NCBI GenBank assembly: GCA_934322085.1
Contig: CAKRGF010000018.1
Location: forward strand, 1 to 50,100
DNA: 50,100 nucleotides
Direction of reading: 5' to 3'
Origin: an uncultured Eubacterium sp.
GTDB taxonomy: Bacteria; Bacillota; Clostridia; Lachnospirales; Lachnospiraceae
Part shown: in pieces, positions 1 to 8,289 of the stretch
Numbering within the stretch: the first letter of the stretch is position 1
How the letters are laid out: each line of letters opens with the position of its first letter
Made by a program: the position numbers and the translations under genes
Notes under the pieces: model-generated
What the model was told of the DNA's origin: nothing
Seen by the model: only the letters and a program-made list of their open reading frames with translations
Database searches by the model: none

Positions 1-738
1 CAAAGTAATCTTTGTATCTGCCAATGCTTCTGCTTTTGCGTCTGCCTCTGCAATTGTCAAAGCAACGAAGAAGTTGTTTCCATCTTTTGTAATATCAGAT
101 GCAGATACTACATTTACTGGAGCAGCTGCCGGAGTAGCAGTCGGCTCTGCTGTAGCTGTAGGCTCTGCTGTAGCTGTAGGAGCTGCTGTAGCTGTAGGAG
201 CTGTTGTCGGTGCAACAGTTGGTGCAGCAGTAGGAGCTGTTGTAGGAGCTACTGTAGGAGCCTTTGTAGGAGCTACTGTAGGAGCTGTTGTAGGAGCTAC
301 TGTAGGAGCTGTAGTAACTGTAGCAGCCTTCTTAACCGTTACTTTCAGTTTCAGTTTCTTTGTTTTTACCTTTGAGCTTCCTTTTACTGTATATTTAACT
401 TTTGCAGTAATCGTAGCTTTTCCGGTTTTCTTAGCAGTCAGCTTTACGGAAGTATTTTTCTTCTTGCTGATTGCAACTACACTTTTCTTACTTGTTTTCC
501 ATGTAGTTTTTGTGATTTTCTTTACTCCGTTTTTCTTAACTTTCAGAGTATAAGTTTTTTTGCCTGCTTTGTTAACGTAGAGAGTTTTCTTCTTCGCTGT
601 AAGCTTAGGCACCTTTTTCTTGGCAGCGTCAGCGTTAGGAGCCACTGCCAAAGTGGACATTGCTAAAGCAAATGACATACCGAATGCCACTGCTCTTTTG
701 ATTGCCCGTGATGATTTCTTACTGTGAGTTTTCATCAT
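1..738 (-). CDS. Secreted Big_2/Thr-Pro-linker surface protein, partial (runs off left edge)
   Basis: The 246 visible codons run off the left end, so the protein is incomplete. The ATG at 738 follows the Shine-Dalgarno AAAGGAGGAAAAC. An N-terminal signal peptide (Lys/Arg-rich start, hydrophobic core, cleavage near ADA-AKKK) leads into a very Lys-rich Ig-like Big_2 domain (about residues 40-138). Next comes a long Ala-Pro-Thr repeat linker, then the start of a different domain (PVNVVSASDITKDGNNFF). The signal peptide and first domain are nearly identical to the divergent gene at 1574, while linker and C-terminal part differ. It is inferred to be a secreted wall or S-layer-type protein and one partner of an inverted-repeat pair. 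Confidence 0.8.
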   Translation of the reverse strand, partial: MMKTHSKKSSRAIKRAVAFGMSFALAMSTLAVAPNADAAKKKVPKLTAKKKTLYVNKAGKKTYTLKVKKNGVKKITKTTWKTSKKSVVAISKKKNTSVKLTAKKTGKATITAKVKYTVKGSSKVKTKKLKLKVTVKKAATVTTAPTVAPTTAPTVAPTKAPTVAPTTAPTAAPTVAPTTAPTATAAPTATAEPTATAEPTATPAAAPVNVVSASDITKDGNNFFVALTIAEADAKAEALADTKITL

Positions 739-807
739 GTTTTCCTCCTTTATTGATTTGATAATATGGTTTCCCCACATCATGCACGAACTTATTCTAC
801 CACTATA
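321..807. repeat. Left arm of large inverted repeat (pairs with 1505-1995)
   Basis: Read on the minus strand from 807, this arm matches the plus strand from 1505. The match covers a 69-bp leader, the Shine-Dalgarno, the signal peptide and the first Big_2 domain with only a few differences, then fades inside the Ala-Pro-Thr linker. The outer boundary is sharp: both arms start at TATAGTGGTAGAATAAG, and the flanks beyond it differ (gttcc before the left copy, gaaaa before the right copy). Confidence 0.85.
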
Positions 808-1504
808 GGAACGAAAATGCAATAGGTATTTTTACTTATTTCATTTTTTTGTTTCCGTGCATGATTGCCGAATCCAGTATCTATTTTATCGTCTAATCCT
901 CTGTAAAATTTAATACCAAATTGCAATTTATTTTCAAAAATTCAATTAACTTTAAAAGAAAACAGTCAAAAAACACGAGTTTAACGTACGTATGCAAGAG
1001 AAATCAAGAGTTATTATATCATATTATAGAAAAGTCCATTAATATATCTAAATTAATGGACTTTCTTCATTTTCAGTTCTTATTTTCTTTTAAAAGGTGC
1101 AGTAAAAATACGAATTTTCCAGTGTTTTCAGGCGTTTCCTTCGCTTTAATTTGTGTTAAAATTGTGGCATTCTTTCATTATTATAATGTCACTTTAAATA
1201 AACACTTGAATTATAATCTGAACTTCACCTGCATATTGCTTTTATTTTTACAGCTTAAAGTATAAAAAGTCCCCTTATATATTCCATAAATTACCTTTAT
1301 ATATGAAGAAATAATGCAAAATCTATATCTATTTTGCATAAAAAACCCTCTGCTACTAAAAGTGCAATGCTTAAATTTATTTTTCTTTGCCAGCATGCAC
1401 CATCTAATTTCAAGTGTTCTAGCTCCATTATTCTGTCCTTATCATCCATTTTATCTCATGGAATACAGTCCGTTGTCGTTCTCCAACTGGAAAAATCAGG
1501 AAAA
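808..1504. other. AT-rich spacer between inverted-repeat arms, no convincing gene
   Basis: These 697 bp separate the two divergent surface genes. Open frames here have no Shine-Dalgarno and biased AT-rich composition, so none is called. Two perfect dyads stand out. At 1031-1064 there is a 13-bp stem (AAAGTCCATTAAT) with an 8-nt loop. At 1314-1339 there is a 9-bp stem (ATGCAAAAT) with an 8-nt loop. They could be terminators insulating the divergent promoters or protein-binding sites; the sequence alone does not decide. Confidence 0.6.
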
Positions 1505-1527
1505 TATAGTGGTAGAATAAGTTCGTG
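1501..1527 (+). promoter_or_regulatory. Possible extended -10 promoter or recombination site (site B)
   Basis: TGGTAGAAT reads as an extended -10 (TG-N-TAGAAT) about 60 bp before the surface gene's ATG, with no good -35. The same sequence occurs in mirror image at 790-807 (site A) and again at 6316-6339 (site C), where no plus-strand gene follows. A promoter role fits A and B. A recombination role fits all three better. Only the sequence match is certain. Confidence 0.45.
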
Positions 1528-1995
1528 CATGATGTGGGGAAACCATATTATCAAATCAATAAAGGAGGAAAACATGATGAAAACTCACAGTAAGAAATCA
1601 TCACGGGCAATCAAAAGAGCAGTGGCATTCGGTATGTCATTTGCTTTAGCAATGTCCACTTTGGCAGTGGCTCCTAACGCTGACGCTGCCAAGAAAAAGG
1701 TGCCTAAGCTTACAGCGAAGAAGAAAACTCTCTACGTTAACAAAGCAGGCAAAAAAACTTATACTCTGAAAGTTAAGAAAAACGGAGTAAAGAAAATCAC
1801 AAAAACTACATGGAAAACAAGCAAGAAAAGTGTAGTTGCAATCAGCAAGAAGAAAAAAACTTCCGTAAAGCTGACTGCCAAGAAAGCCGGAAAAGCTACA
1901 ATTACTGCAAAAGTTAAATATACAGTAAAAGGAAGCTCAAAGGTAAAAACAAAGAAACTGAAAATGAGTGTAACAGTCAAGAAGGCTGGTACAGT
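1505..1995. repeat. Right arm of large inverted repeat (pairs with 321-807)
   Basis: Plus-strand counterpart of the left arm. The distance from TATAGTGG to the ATG is 69 bp in both arms. Similarity runs through the signal peptide and the Lys-rich Big_2 domain and ends at the linker, where the two genes diverge. Either recent duplication or continuing gene conversion between the arms would explain it. Confidence 0.85.
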
Positions 1996-4900
1996 TACTG
2001 CTGTTCCTACAAAAGCCCCTACGACTGCTCCTACAACAGCTCCTACTGCTGCACCAACCGCAGCTCCTACAGCTACGGCAGAGCCTACTGCTACAGCAGA
2101 GCCTACAGTTGCTCCTACCGATGAGCCAACGCCAACAGCTACTGCTACACCAGCACCAGTTGCAACAACTGTTGAAATCAGCCCTGAAGAAGCATATATC
2201 GGTGTTGCTGAAGAACTCAACACAGTAACCGTTGCAGCTAAGGTATTTGATCAGTACCAGGCTGAAATGGCAGATGCAGCTATATCATTCTTGTCCAGTA
2301 ATCCGGAAGTAGCTACTGTTGATGAAAAAGGTGTAGTAAAAGGAATTAAAGAAGGAACTGCTAAAATTACTGCACAGGTTGTTGTAGATGAAAAAGCGAT
2401 TGTATCAAAAGATTGTGTTGTAACAGTAGATGCAACTGCACCGACAACAACAACTGCTACCGTAGTGAATTATAAAACACTTTCTGTAAATCTCTCTGAA
2501 AAAGCTCAGGGTACACCTGATGTAAAAGTGTATAAAGATGCTTCTGCAACTGAGATGACAGGAATCACAGCTTCACTTTCTGAAGATGGAAAATCAATTA
2601 CAATTGCAAACAGCGAGGCATTCGCCGCAGCAGATTACGAAATTGTTATTAGTGGTGTGTCTGATATGGCAGGAAACAAAATCAAAGATAAGACATCCGC
2701 ATATGTTACAAAAAATCCATCTGTAGCTGCAAAATTTATTAACGTTAATGAAAACGCTCCTTCACCATACTATACAACACTATTGACTGGTACTTTTGGT
2801 TATTCGGACAAAAATATTGATGTTTATTATTCTGTAGAAGACCAGTATGGCCAGGCTATGGATGCTGCTAATGTAACCGGTACACAGACTGTTACCGCTG
2901 AAATTGATGGTTCTTCCTACCCGGTAGAAGCTAAAATGGTAAATGCACTGGAAAATGGTTCCGCAAGAGCTCATGTACAGTTGACACCAGCAAGAACAAT
3001 GGAAATCGGAAAAGTTGTTAATATCACAATTGTTAATAAAATTTCTTCATCCGTTGAATATACAAGTACAATGAAAGTAAACCTTGTTGATTCTGTAAAC
3101 AGAGGTGTTGCAACATCGATTGAATCCTTTAAAGCCTCTGAGGTAGCTGCAAAAGTAGCTAATAAAGGAACTGCAACAGCTCCTGAATTTACATATTCAA
3201 CAACACCAGATGAAAATGAATTCAAAATCGAAGCAAAACTTTTGGATGAATTCTCTTATCCTGCAACAAACGGAAAAGTAACTTATAAATCATCAAACAA
3301 AGATGTGCTTGCATTCGGTTCTGCTTCATTTACTACGGTAGACTATAATGAGACAGCTACCGTTACTATCAAAGGATCTGGCACAGCAACAATTACTGCT
3401 TATCTTGAAAACAAAGATGGCGTAACAAAGACAATGGAAGTTAAGGTAAATCCGGCAGCTTTGAAGACAATTTCTGTTGCAGGTACTAGAACTTCTCTTA
3501 ATACAGATGTTCAGAACATTTTAACAAATGGCATTAACAACTACTATGAAATAACTACAGACCCAGGCATTACCTACACAGGACTTACTGCTGACGACTT
3601 TAAGGCAGAGGCTGTAACAGGTAAAGACTTAGTGGAAAGTATTTCCGTTGTAAAAGCCGCAGAAACAAAGAACGGTTTGACTAAAGATCATTTCTATGTA
3701 TGTGTAGTACCAAAAGCAAACACAGCAGAAGAAAGCTTGATCAGCTTCAAAGTTACAAGCGGAAACATTTCTTCTGATACTACTGCAAAATTCAAAACAT
3801 ACGCAGAAAAGAGAGTTAAATCAATTAACATTACACCATTTGCTGCAAATGATGTTTTGAAAGGCAAGACAACAAAAACAGAAGTCATTATTTATAATGC
3901 TCAGGGTGAGAATATTACAAAATATGCTCAGAGTACAGAAGAAGTTGGTAAAGTAAAAGTTACTGCTGATTCCCAGGCTAAATCAATTGTTGATTCTGCT
4001 TCTTTCGCTTACAACAGCACCGACAAGAAAGGTTACTTAACAGTAACTGGTAAAGCGGTAGGTACAGCAAAAGTATATGTTACATCAGAAGCTGTATCTG
4101 AGACAATTGAAGTAACAGTCGGCGATCCAGCCGTAATTAAAAGTGCATCATTTGGTTCGGCCGTTCAGGTTATCAACAATGATAAAAAAGTAATTGCCGG
4201 TGACAAAACAAGAGCACGTTTGGCAGACAGCGGATTCTATTATACCTTGATTACTCCTGTATTTAAAGATCAGTATGGTCATACTACAGAACTTACCGCT
4301 GAGACATTTAGCAATTTGTTCCAGGATGATATCGATGCTCTTAAAGTAGCAGATGGCTCTGATTTTACATTTGATAATGTAAGTGTTAAGCTGTTTACCA
4401 CAACAACTCAGGGTGCAATCGAAGAAGCAACTGGAAATAAGACCGTAAAATATGTTGGTATATCCGTACAGTATGATGGTGAAACTGCAGAAACAAAGGC
4501 AGCTAAGAGTCCGACACGTGTTATCGGAAAAGTAACAATTGCATTTGATAATTCTGAATTTGAAGGTGTAACAGCTGAAACTACAGCAAAACTTGGTACA
4601 ATCAGCGCAAATGTAACACCAGAGCGTATTGTTGGTTCCATCGATACCTATACCAAAAACCCAAATCTTATCGTTGGTTCTACTTACGAAATGAAGTATA
4701 ACAAAACATATAAAGACCAGTACGGTGTTGCAATCAGCAAAGTATACGGTCAGACTGGCTCAAATGCGACCGATGTAATTTATACAGCAAATGACGAGTT
4801 ACTTAAACGAAACGGTACCGGTGAATATACATCTTATGACGTTAAGAGTTATTGTAATAATATTACCGGAATTAAAGCCGGCGATGAAAATGTAACAATC

Positions 4901-6226
4901 TATTACGATATTAATAGTAACGATAAACTGGATAGTTATGAGCCAAAATATGTACTTCCAGTCAAGGTAACTGCCGCTGCAGATATTAAATCTGCATCGT
5001 TCAATACCAGTCAGGTAGAGACTTCAGTAGATAAATGCGGTTATCCTAATTCTTACTATGATGCATCCAAGGCTATTTATGTAGACGGTACAACCGGAAG
5101 CGACCTCACTTTAGGTGTTACAACAAAAGATGCTAATGACGCTCAGGTATCTGTTCCATTGAATACCTATACATGGTCAGTAGAAGCAGTTAATTTGAAG
5201 TCAGCCGCCAAAAAAGCTGATGGAGTTACACCAAAAGTAAATATTACAAGTGTTGATAATCTTATTCATTCATTCGAGAATGTTCAGAATGCAACATCTG
5301 GTAATAATATTGTATTAAAAGTTGATTCCAGCAACTTTACCGATAGCTCAGATGATGTAACTGGTACCATCACATTGAAAGCAGTAAATGTAGCAAATAA
5401 CGTTTCGACAGGAAATGTTGTATTAAACATTAGTACAATTGCTCCAAAGGCACAGAATAATACTTATTACATCTCTGATTCCAAAGTTTCCAAATCTGGA
5501 AGCGGAAATGGTTTAGGCAATGATCGTAATTTGAACAATACTGCTAAAACATCAATTGATGTAACAAACACAAAAACTGTATACTTATGTGCTAAAGACC
5601 AGTATGGACACAATATTGATGCTCCAGCTAGTGCTTATGCAAAAGTTACCGGTTCTGCAAAAGATGGAGCAATTGCAGGTGTTAATGTAAAAGCGGATTC
5701 CATTGAAATCGTTGGTGTAAAGAAGGGAACAACAGATGTGTACTTCTCATTGGCCGGTGGATTGAACGAGGCAGCATTAACAATTGCAGCAAATGTAAAA
5801 AAAGATATTGCAAGTTACTCTTTAGATGATGCTTATATTCAGAATAATAGCAATTGGTCAATCAAATTAAATAAAGCTTCTGTTGAGAATGGTGTAATAA
5901 CATTAGCGGACCAGTATTCCGAAGCACAGATTAATCTTCCTTTCGCTGTTGATTTATCAAAATACAAAGTAACAGTCGAAGGACAGATAAATAGTGGCAA
6001 AGATACAAAATTAGTTCTTGAAGCTGGAAAAAAGGTTTTTAGTTGGGCTGATGATTCACCTTGTAATCATGTAGTCAAAACTGGTGATACAGATGAAGGG
6101 TTTACTTTAGAAACTCCAGTATCAAGTGACCTGATTACAACAATTGGTGTGAACGCTAATGTATATAAAGCAGGAGCAACCAATTCCGTTACTATTACAG
6201 AAATTACAATTGAAGCGCTTGCATAA
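1574..6226 (+). CDS. Large secreted multi-Ig-like (Big) surface protein
   Basis: This encodes 1550 aa. The start at 1574 is chosen because AAAGGAGG lies just upstream; an open frame continues further upstream but covers the leader. A signal peptide (about residues 1-39, cut near ADA-AKKK) is followed by a Lys-rich Big_2 domain (40-138) and an Ala-Pro-Thr linker (about 140-200). The rest is a chain of Ig-like beta domains. The DQYG-type motif recurs at least five times (for example DQYGQAMD, DQYGHTTE, DQYGVAIS, DQYGHNID), as in clostridial surface and S-layer proteins. No LPXTG or membrane anchor is visible, so the basic N-terminal domain may hold it to the wall. Likely an adhesin or S-layer-like protein; ligand unknown. 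A strong terminator follows. Confidence 0.85.
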   Translation: MMKTHSKKSSRAIKRAVAFGMSFALAMSTLAVAPNADAAKKKVPKLTAKKKTLYVNKAGKKTYTLKVKKNGVKKITKTTWKTSKKSVVAISKKKKTSVKLTAKKAGKATITAKVKYTVKGSSKVKTKKLKMSVTVKKAGTVTAVPTKAPTTAPTTAPTAAPTAAPTATAEPTATAEPTVAPTDEPTPTATATPAPVATTVEISPEEAYIGVAEELNTVTVAAKVFDQYQAEMADAAISFLSSNPEVATVDEKGVVKGIKEGTAKITAQVVVDEKAIVSKDCVVTVDATAPTTTTATVVNYKTLSVNLSEKAQGTPDVKVYKDASATEMTGITASLSEDGKSITIANSEAFAAADYEIVISGVSDMAGNKIKDKTSAYVTKNPSVAAKFINVNENAPSPYYTTLLTGTFGYSDKNIDVYYSVEDQYGQAMDAANVTGTQTVTAEIDGSSYPVEAKMVNALENGSARAHVQLTPARTMEIGKVVNITIVNKISSSVEYTSTMKVNLVDSVNRGVATSIESFKASEVAAKVANKGTATAPEFTYSTTPDENEFKIEAKLLDEFSYPATNGKVTYKSSNKDVLAFGSASFTTVDYNETATVTIKGSGTATITAYLENKDGVTKTMEVKVNPAALKTISVAGTRTSLNTDVQNILTNGINNYYEITTDPGITYTGLTADDFKAEAVTGKDLVESISVVKAAETKNGLTKDHFYVCVVPKANTAEESLISFKVTSGNISSDTTAKFKTYAEKRVKSINITPFAANDVLKGKTTKTEVIIYNAQGENITKYAQSTEEVGKVKVTADSQAKSIVDSASFAYNSTDKKGYLTVTGKAVGTAKVYVTSEAVSETIEVTVGDPAVIKSASFGSAVQVINNDKKVIAGDKTRARLADSGFYYTLITPVFKDQYGHTTELTAETFSNLFQDDIDALKVADGSDFTFDNVSVKLFTTTTQGAIEEATGNKTVKYVGISVQYDGETAETKAAKSPTRVIGKVTIAFDNSEFEGVTAETTAKLGTISANVTPERIVGSIDTYTKNPNLIVGSTYEMKYNKTYKDQYGVAISKVYGQTGSNATDVIYTANDELLKRNGTGEYTSYDVKSYCNNITGIKAGDENVTIYYDINSNDKLDSYEPKYVLPVKVTAAADIKSASFNTSQVETSVDKCGYPNSYYDASKAIYVDGTTGSDLTLGVTTKDANDAQVSVPLNTYTWSVEAVNLKSAAKKADGVTPKVNITSVDNLIHSFENVQNATSGNNIVLKVDSSNFTDSSDDVTGTITLKAVNVANNVSTGNVVLNISTIAPKAQNNTYYISDSKVSKSGSGNGLGNDRNLNNTAKTSIDVTNTKTVYLCAKDQYGHNIDAPASAYAKVTGSAKDGAIAGVNVKADSIEIVGVKKGTTDVYFSLAGGLNEAALTIAANVKKDIASYSLDDAYIQNNSNWSIKLNKASVENGVITLADQYSEAQINLPFAVDLSKYKVTVEGQINSGKDTKLVLEAGKKVFSWADDSPCNHVVKTGDTDEGFTLETPVSSDLITTIGVNANVYKAGATNSVTITEITIEALA

Positions 6227-6239
6227 AAAACTTCAGCAA

Positions 6240-6276
6240 AAATCCCTTAGCATGTTATATGCTAAGGGATTTTTTT
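6240..6276 (+). terminator. Rho-independent terminator of the surface gene
   Basis: A 14-bp stem (AAATCCCTTAGCAT) with a 5-nt loop and a run of T residues starts 14 bp after the surface gene's stop codon. Confidence 0.9.
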
Positions 6277-6315
6277 CGTTCCCATTTTCCTCCGTTCCCC
6301 ATAGTAATATGTAAT

Positions 6316-6350
6316 GGAAAATATCGTGGTAGAATAAGTCGCTATTTTCC
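6316..6350. repeat. Orphan copy of the short site (site C) with imperfect dyad arms
   Basis: Positions 6316-6339 match 1499-1522 at 23 of 24 bases, in direct orientation, so the two copies flank the whole surface gene (about 4.8 kb apart). Site C also has an 11-bp imperfect dyad, GGAAAATATCG and CGCTATTTTCC, around TGGTAGAATAAGT. That layout resembles tyrosine-recombinase core sites. No plus-strand gene follows, so a promoter role here is unlikely. Confidence 0.6.
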
Positions 6351-6413
6351 TTGATACCGCAATTTTTCGTTGGTTACAGGCATTTTTTAAAATCTGTCGC
6401 TACTATTCTGCTA

Positions 6414-7478
6414 CTATTTTATCTCGATTTTCCCGAGATCTTCTAACATCGAAACAAGTTTCTCCTGCTTATTTGGAAACAGATGAGCATATGTGTTCAA
6501 TGTCGTAGACACCTTTTCGTGCCCCACTCTTCGTGCAATAACTAACGCATCAAATCCCTGATTAATCAAAAGGGATACATGCGAATGCCGGATATCATGT
6601 ATCCGAATCCGCCGGACACCGGTCAGCTGACATGCTTTTTTCATCGCATTGGTCAAATAAGCTCGATTGTAGGGAAACAATCTTCCCTCATTCGAATACA
6701 CCTTATCCATATATTGCTTGATTTCCCGGCAAAGGAAATCCGGAATCGGTATTTTACGCTTACTTTTCTCTGTCTTTGGAGAAGTGAAAATATCTTCTCC
6801 TTTCATCCGCTGGTAAGTCTTATTAATCGAAATCACTTTCGCATCAAGATCCACATCCTCCGGAAACAGAGCAAGCAATTCGCCTTCTCTCATACCTGTC
6901 CAATACAACACTTCAAAGCAGGTATAAACACCTAGTCTTCCTTTCAATCCTTCACGAAAATCGAGAAATTCCTGTAATGTCCAGTAATCCATCTCTTTTG
7001 CCATACTAGTTCCAATGCTTCCCGCTTGTCCACACGGGTTTGTCATCAGATTAAAATACCGCCTGGCATAATTTACGAGAGCAGTCAACTGATTGTTAAT
7101 CGTTTTCAGATAGGTTTCTGAAAAATGATGTTCTTCCATCAATATATTCTGCCACCGTCTGACATCAAGTGCCGTGATTTCATTCATCGGCTTATCGCCA
7201 AAATACGGTAGTATTTTGGTAGTACATATACTCTGTTTGATATCCAGAGTAGAACCTTTAAGTCTCGACGCCATCTCCTCCATATAGATGACATACAAAT
7301 TTCCCAATGTAATATTGGGATTTGCCGACTGTCTTTGCAGGAAGTCACTCTCAAACTGTTTGGCCTCCCGCTTTGTAAGAAATCCTCGTTTCCATTTCTG
7401 ACGCTGATTTCCCGTCCAGTCTTTGTAATAAAATTTACAATACCATTTGCCACTTTTTTGATCTTTATACGCTGGCAT
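6414..7478 (-). CDS. Tyrosine recombinase/integrase
   Basis: This encodes 354 aa. The ATG at 7478 is preferred: an upstream in-frame ATG at 7496 overlaps AAAGGAG, which is the Shine-Dalgarno for 7478. The N-terminus looks like the small arm-type DNA-binding domain of Tn916-like and phage integrases (residues 1-50). A SAM-like core-binding domain (about 52-145) and the catalytic domain follow. Visible catalytic residues are R197 (TGMREGE), a Lys at about 235-238, H294 and R297 (HDIRHSH), H320 (VGHEK) and nucleophile Y330 (NTYAHLF), so the enzyme looks intact. No excisionase, relaxase or phage genes lie nearby. It could be a remnant of a lost element or serve the adjacent repeats. Confidence 0.9.
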   Translation of the reverse strand: MPAYKDQKSGKWYCKFYYKDWTGNQRQKWKRGFLTKREAKQFESDFLQRQSANPNITLGNLYVIYMEEMASRLKGSTLDIKQSICTTKILPYFGDKPMNEITALDVRRWQNILMEEHHFSETYLKTINNQLTALVNYARRYFNLMTNPCGQAGSIGTSMAKEMDYWTLQEFLDFREGLKGRLGVYTCFEVLYWTGMREGELLALFPEDVDLDAKVISINKTYQRMKGEDIFTSPKTEKSKRKIPIPDFLCREIKQYMDKVYSNEGRLFPYNRAYLTNAMKKACQLTGVRRIRIHDIRHSHVSLLINQGFDALVIARRVGHEKVSTTLNTYAHLFPNKQEKLVSMLEDLGKIEIK

Positions 7479-7540
7479 GTTACCATCTCCTTTCATTCTT
7501 AATATAAATAAAAAAGAAACGTTTCATACACAAGCATATT

Positions 7541-7549
7541 ATTATATCA
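7541..7549 (-). promoter_or_regulatory. Candidate extended -10 for the recombinase
   Basis: On the minus strand TGATATAAT fits an extended -10 about 65 bp before the recombinase start. No clear -35 is visible. Confidence 0.4.
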
Positions 7550-7559
7550 TGAAAAGCCA

Positions 7560-7593
7560 AAAACTCCACAGTCTAACAACACCGTGAAGTTTT
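7560..7593 (-). terminator. Terminator-like hairpin after the PilZ gene
   Basis: A 12-bp stem with two mismatches (AAAACTTCACGG with CTGTGGAGTTTT on the minus strand) ends in TTTTT. It lies between the PilZ stop and the recombinase promoter. Confidence 0.6.
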
Positions 7594-7612
7594 ATGGCAA
7601 ATTCGCGAAAAA

Positions 7613-7957
7613 CTATTTCTGCAAAGATGCAGCATAATCATTAATCACATAATCCATAATGGATGCTGTTCCTACAATTTCACATCCGTAAATGTAGTCA
7701 TCACCACTTTTCTGTTGACGGATAATGCGAACTACGCAATTGAGTGAATCATTTTCTGCCAAAGTAAGTCTTGCATTAAAATAATAACCCATCGGCAGCA
7801 CACTGGCTGATCGAAAACCAATCCCCGCCTTGGAAACATCAATAACCTCAATCGGGGCATTAATATTTTCCACCTTAACATAATCCTGCTTAAACAGATT
7901 AGAAATCTCCAAATGCAGCTTAGCAGGCCAGCGTTTTTCTCTTCTCATCTCAATCAT
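7613..7957 (-). CDS. PilZ-domain c-di-GMP-binding protein
   Basis: This encodes 114 aa. The ATG at 7957 has GTGGAGG seven bases upstream; a longer frame lacks this. The single-domain protein carries both PilZ motifs: RxxxR near the N-terminus (RREKR) and DxSxxG (DVSKAGIGF), which in this family bind cyclic di-GMP. It has no membrane segment or fused output domain, so it probably acts through an unknown partner. PilZ proteins commonly tune motility or surface attachment, which would fit the surface-protein neighbours, but that link is inference. Confidence 0.8.
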   Translation of the reverse strand: MIEMRREKRWPAKLHLEISNLFKQDYVKVENINAPIEVIDVSKAGIGFRSASVLPMGYYFNARLTLAENDSLNCVVRIIRQQKSGDDYIYGCEIVGTASIMDYVINDYAASLQK

Positions 7958-8031
7958 AATTAACCTCCACTTTTCATCCTCAATCAATAACATATGAGGC
8001 ACCAGATTCCTTTTCACACTAATCTTTTCAA

Positions 8032-8175
8032 CTAAAATATTTTTTTCGCTACTGTCACCGTAATACTGGCTTTTTTCGACGAATTTGCCTTGGTGTTAAC
8101 CATAATTTTGGCTTTACCGGTTTCTTCGCTTTCAAAACGCCTTTTTTACTTACCGTAACGACAGATTGGTAATCT
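8032..8175 (-). pseudogene. Frameshifted remnant of a Big_2 domain
   Basis: Minus-strand translation gives SVVTVSKKGVLKAKKP in one frame, then TGKAKIMVNTKANSSKKASI plus TVTV in the next frame, ending at a stop. Together these read as the second half of a Lys-rich Big_2 domain interrupted by a frameshift. It suggests a third surface-protein gene once lay here. No start or upstream portion survives. Confidence 0.65.
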
Positions 8176-8210
8176 CACATTTCACCATATGATACCCCTA
8201 TAAACATATG

Positions 8211-8242
8211 ATGGTATCTATGAATTTCTTCACAGATACCAT
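8211..8242. terminator. Hairpin downstream of gatB
   Basis: A perfect 9-bp stem (ATGGTATCT/AGATACCAT) with a 14-nt loop lies about 50 bp after the gatB stop. The T run is weak on the gatB side, so termination is plausible but not certain. The rest of 8176-8289 shows no gene. Confidence 0.45.
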
Positions 8243-8289
8243 TATTTTATCATACGCACCATTTTATTGTCAAATAAATGGTACTATTA

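Noticed and set aside
74..553. Plus-strand open frame rich in Val-Gly-Ala
   Set aside because: It is the antisense shadow of the Ala-Pro-Thr linker and Big_2 domain of the partial surface gene; the same shadow appears opposite the other copy at 1759-2223.
921..1265. Open frame of 114 aa in the spacer between the repeat arms
   Set aside because: It begins with TTG, lacks a Shine-Dalgarno and is a low-complexity product of AT-rich DNA.
6414..7478. Integrated phage or ICE
   Set aside because: The recombinase stands alone: no excisionase, replication, relaxase, capsid or transfer genes are nearby.
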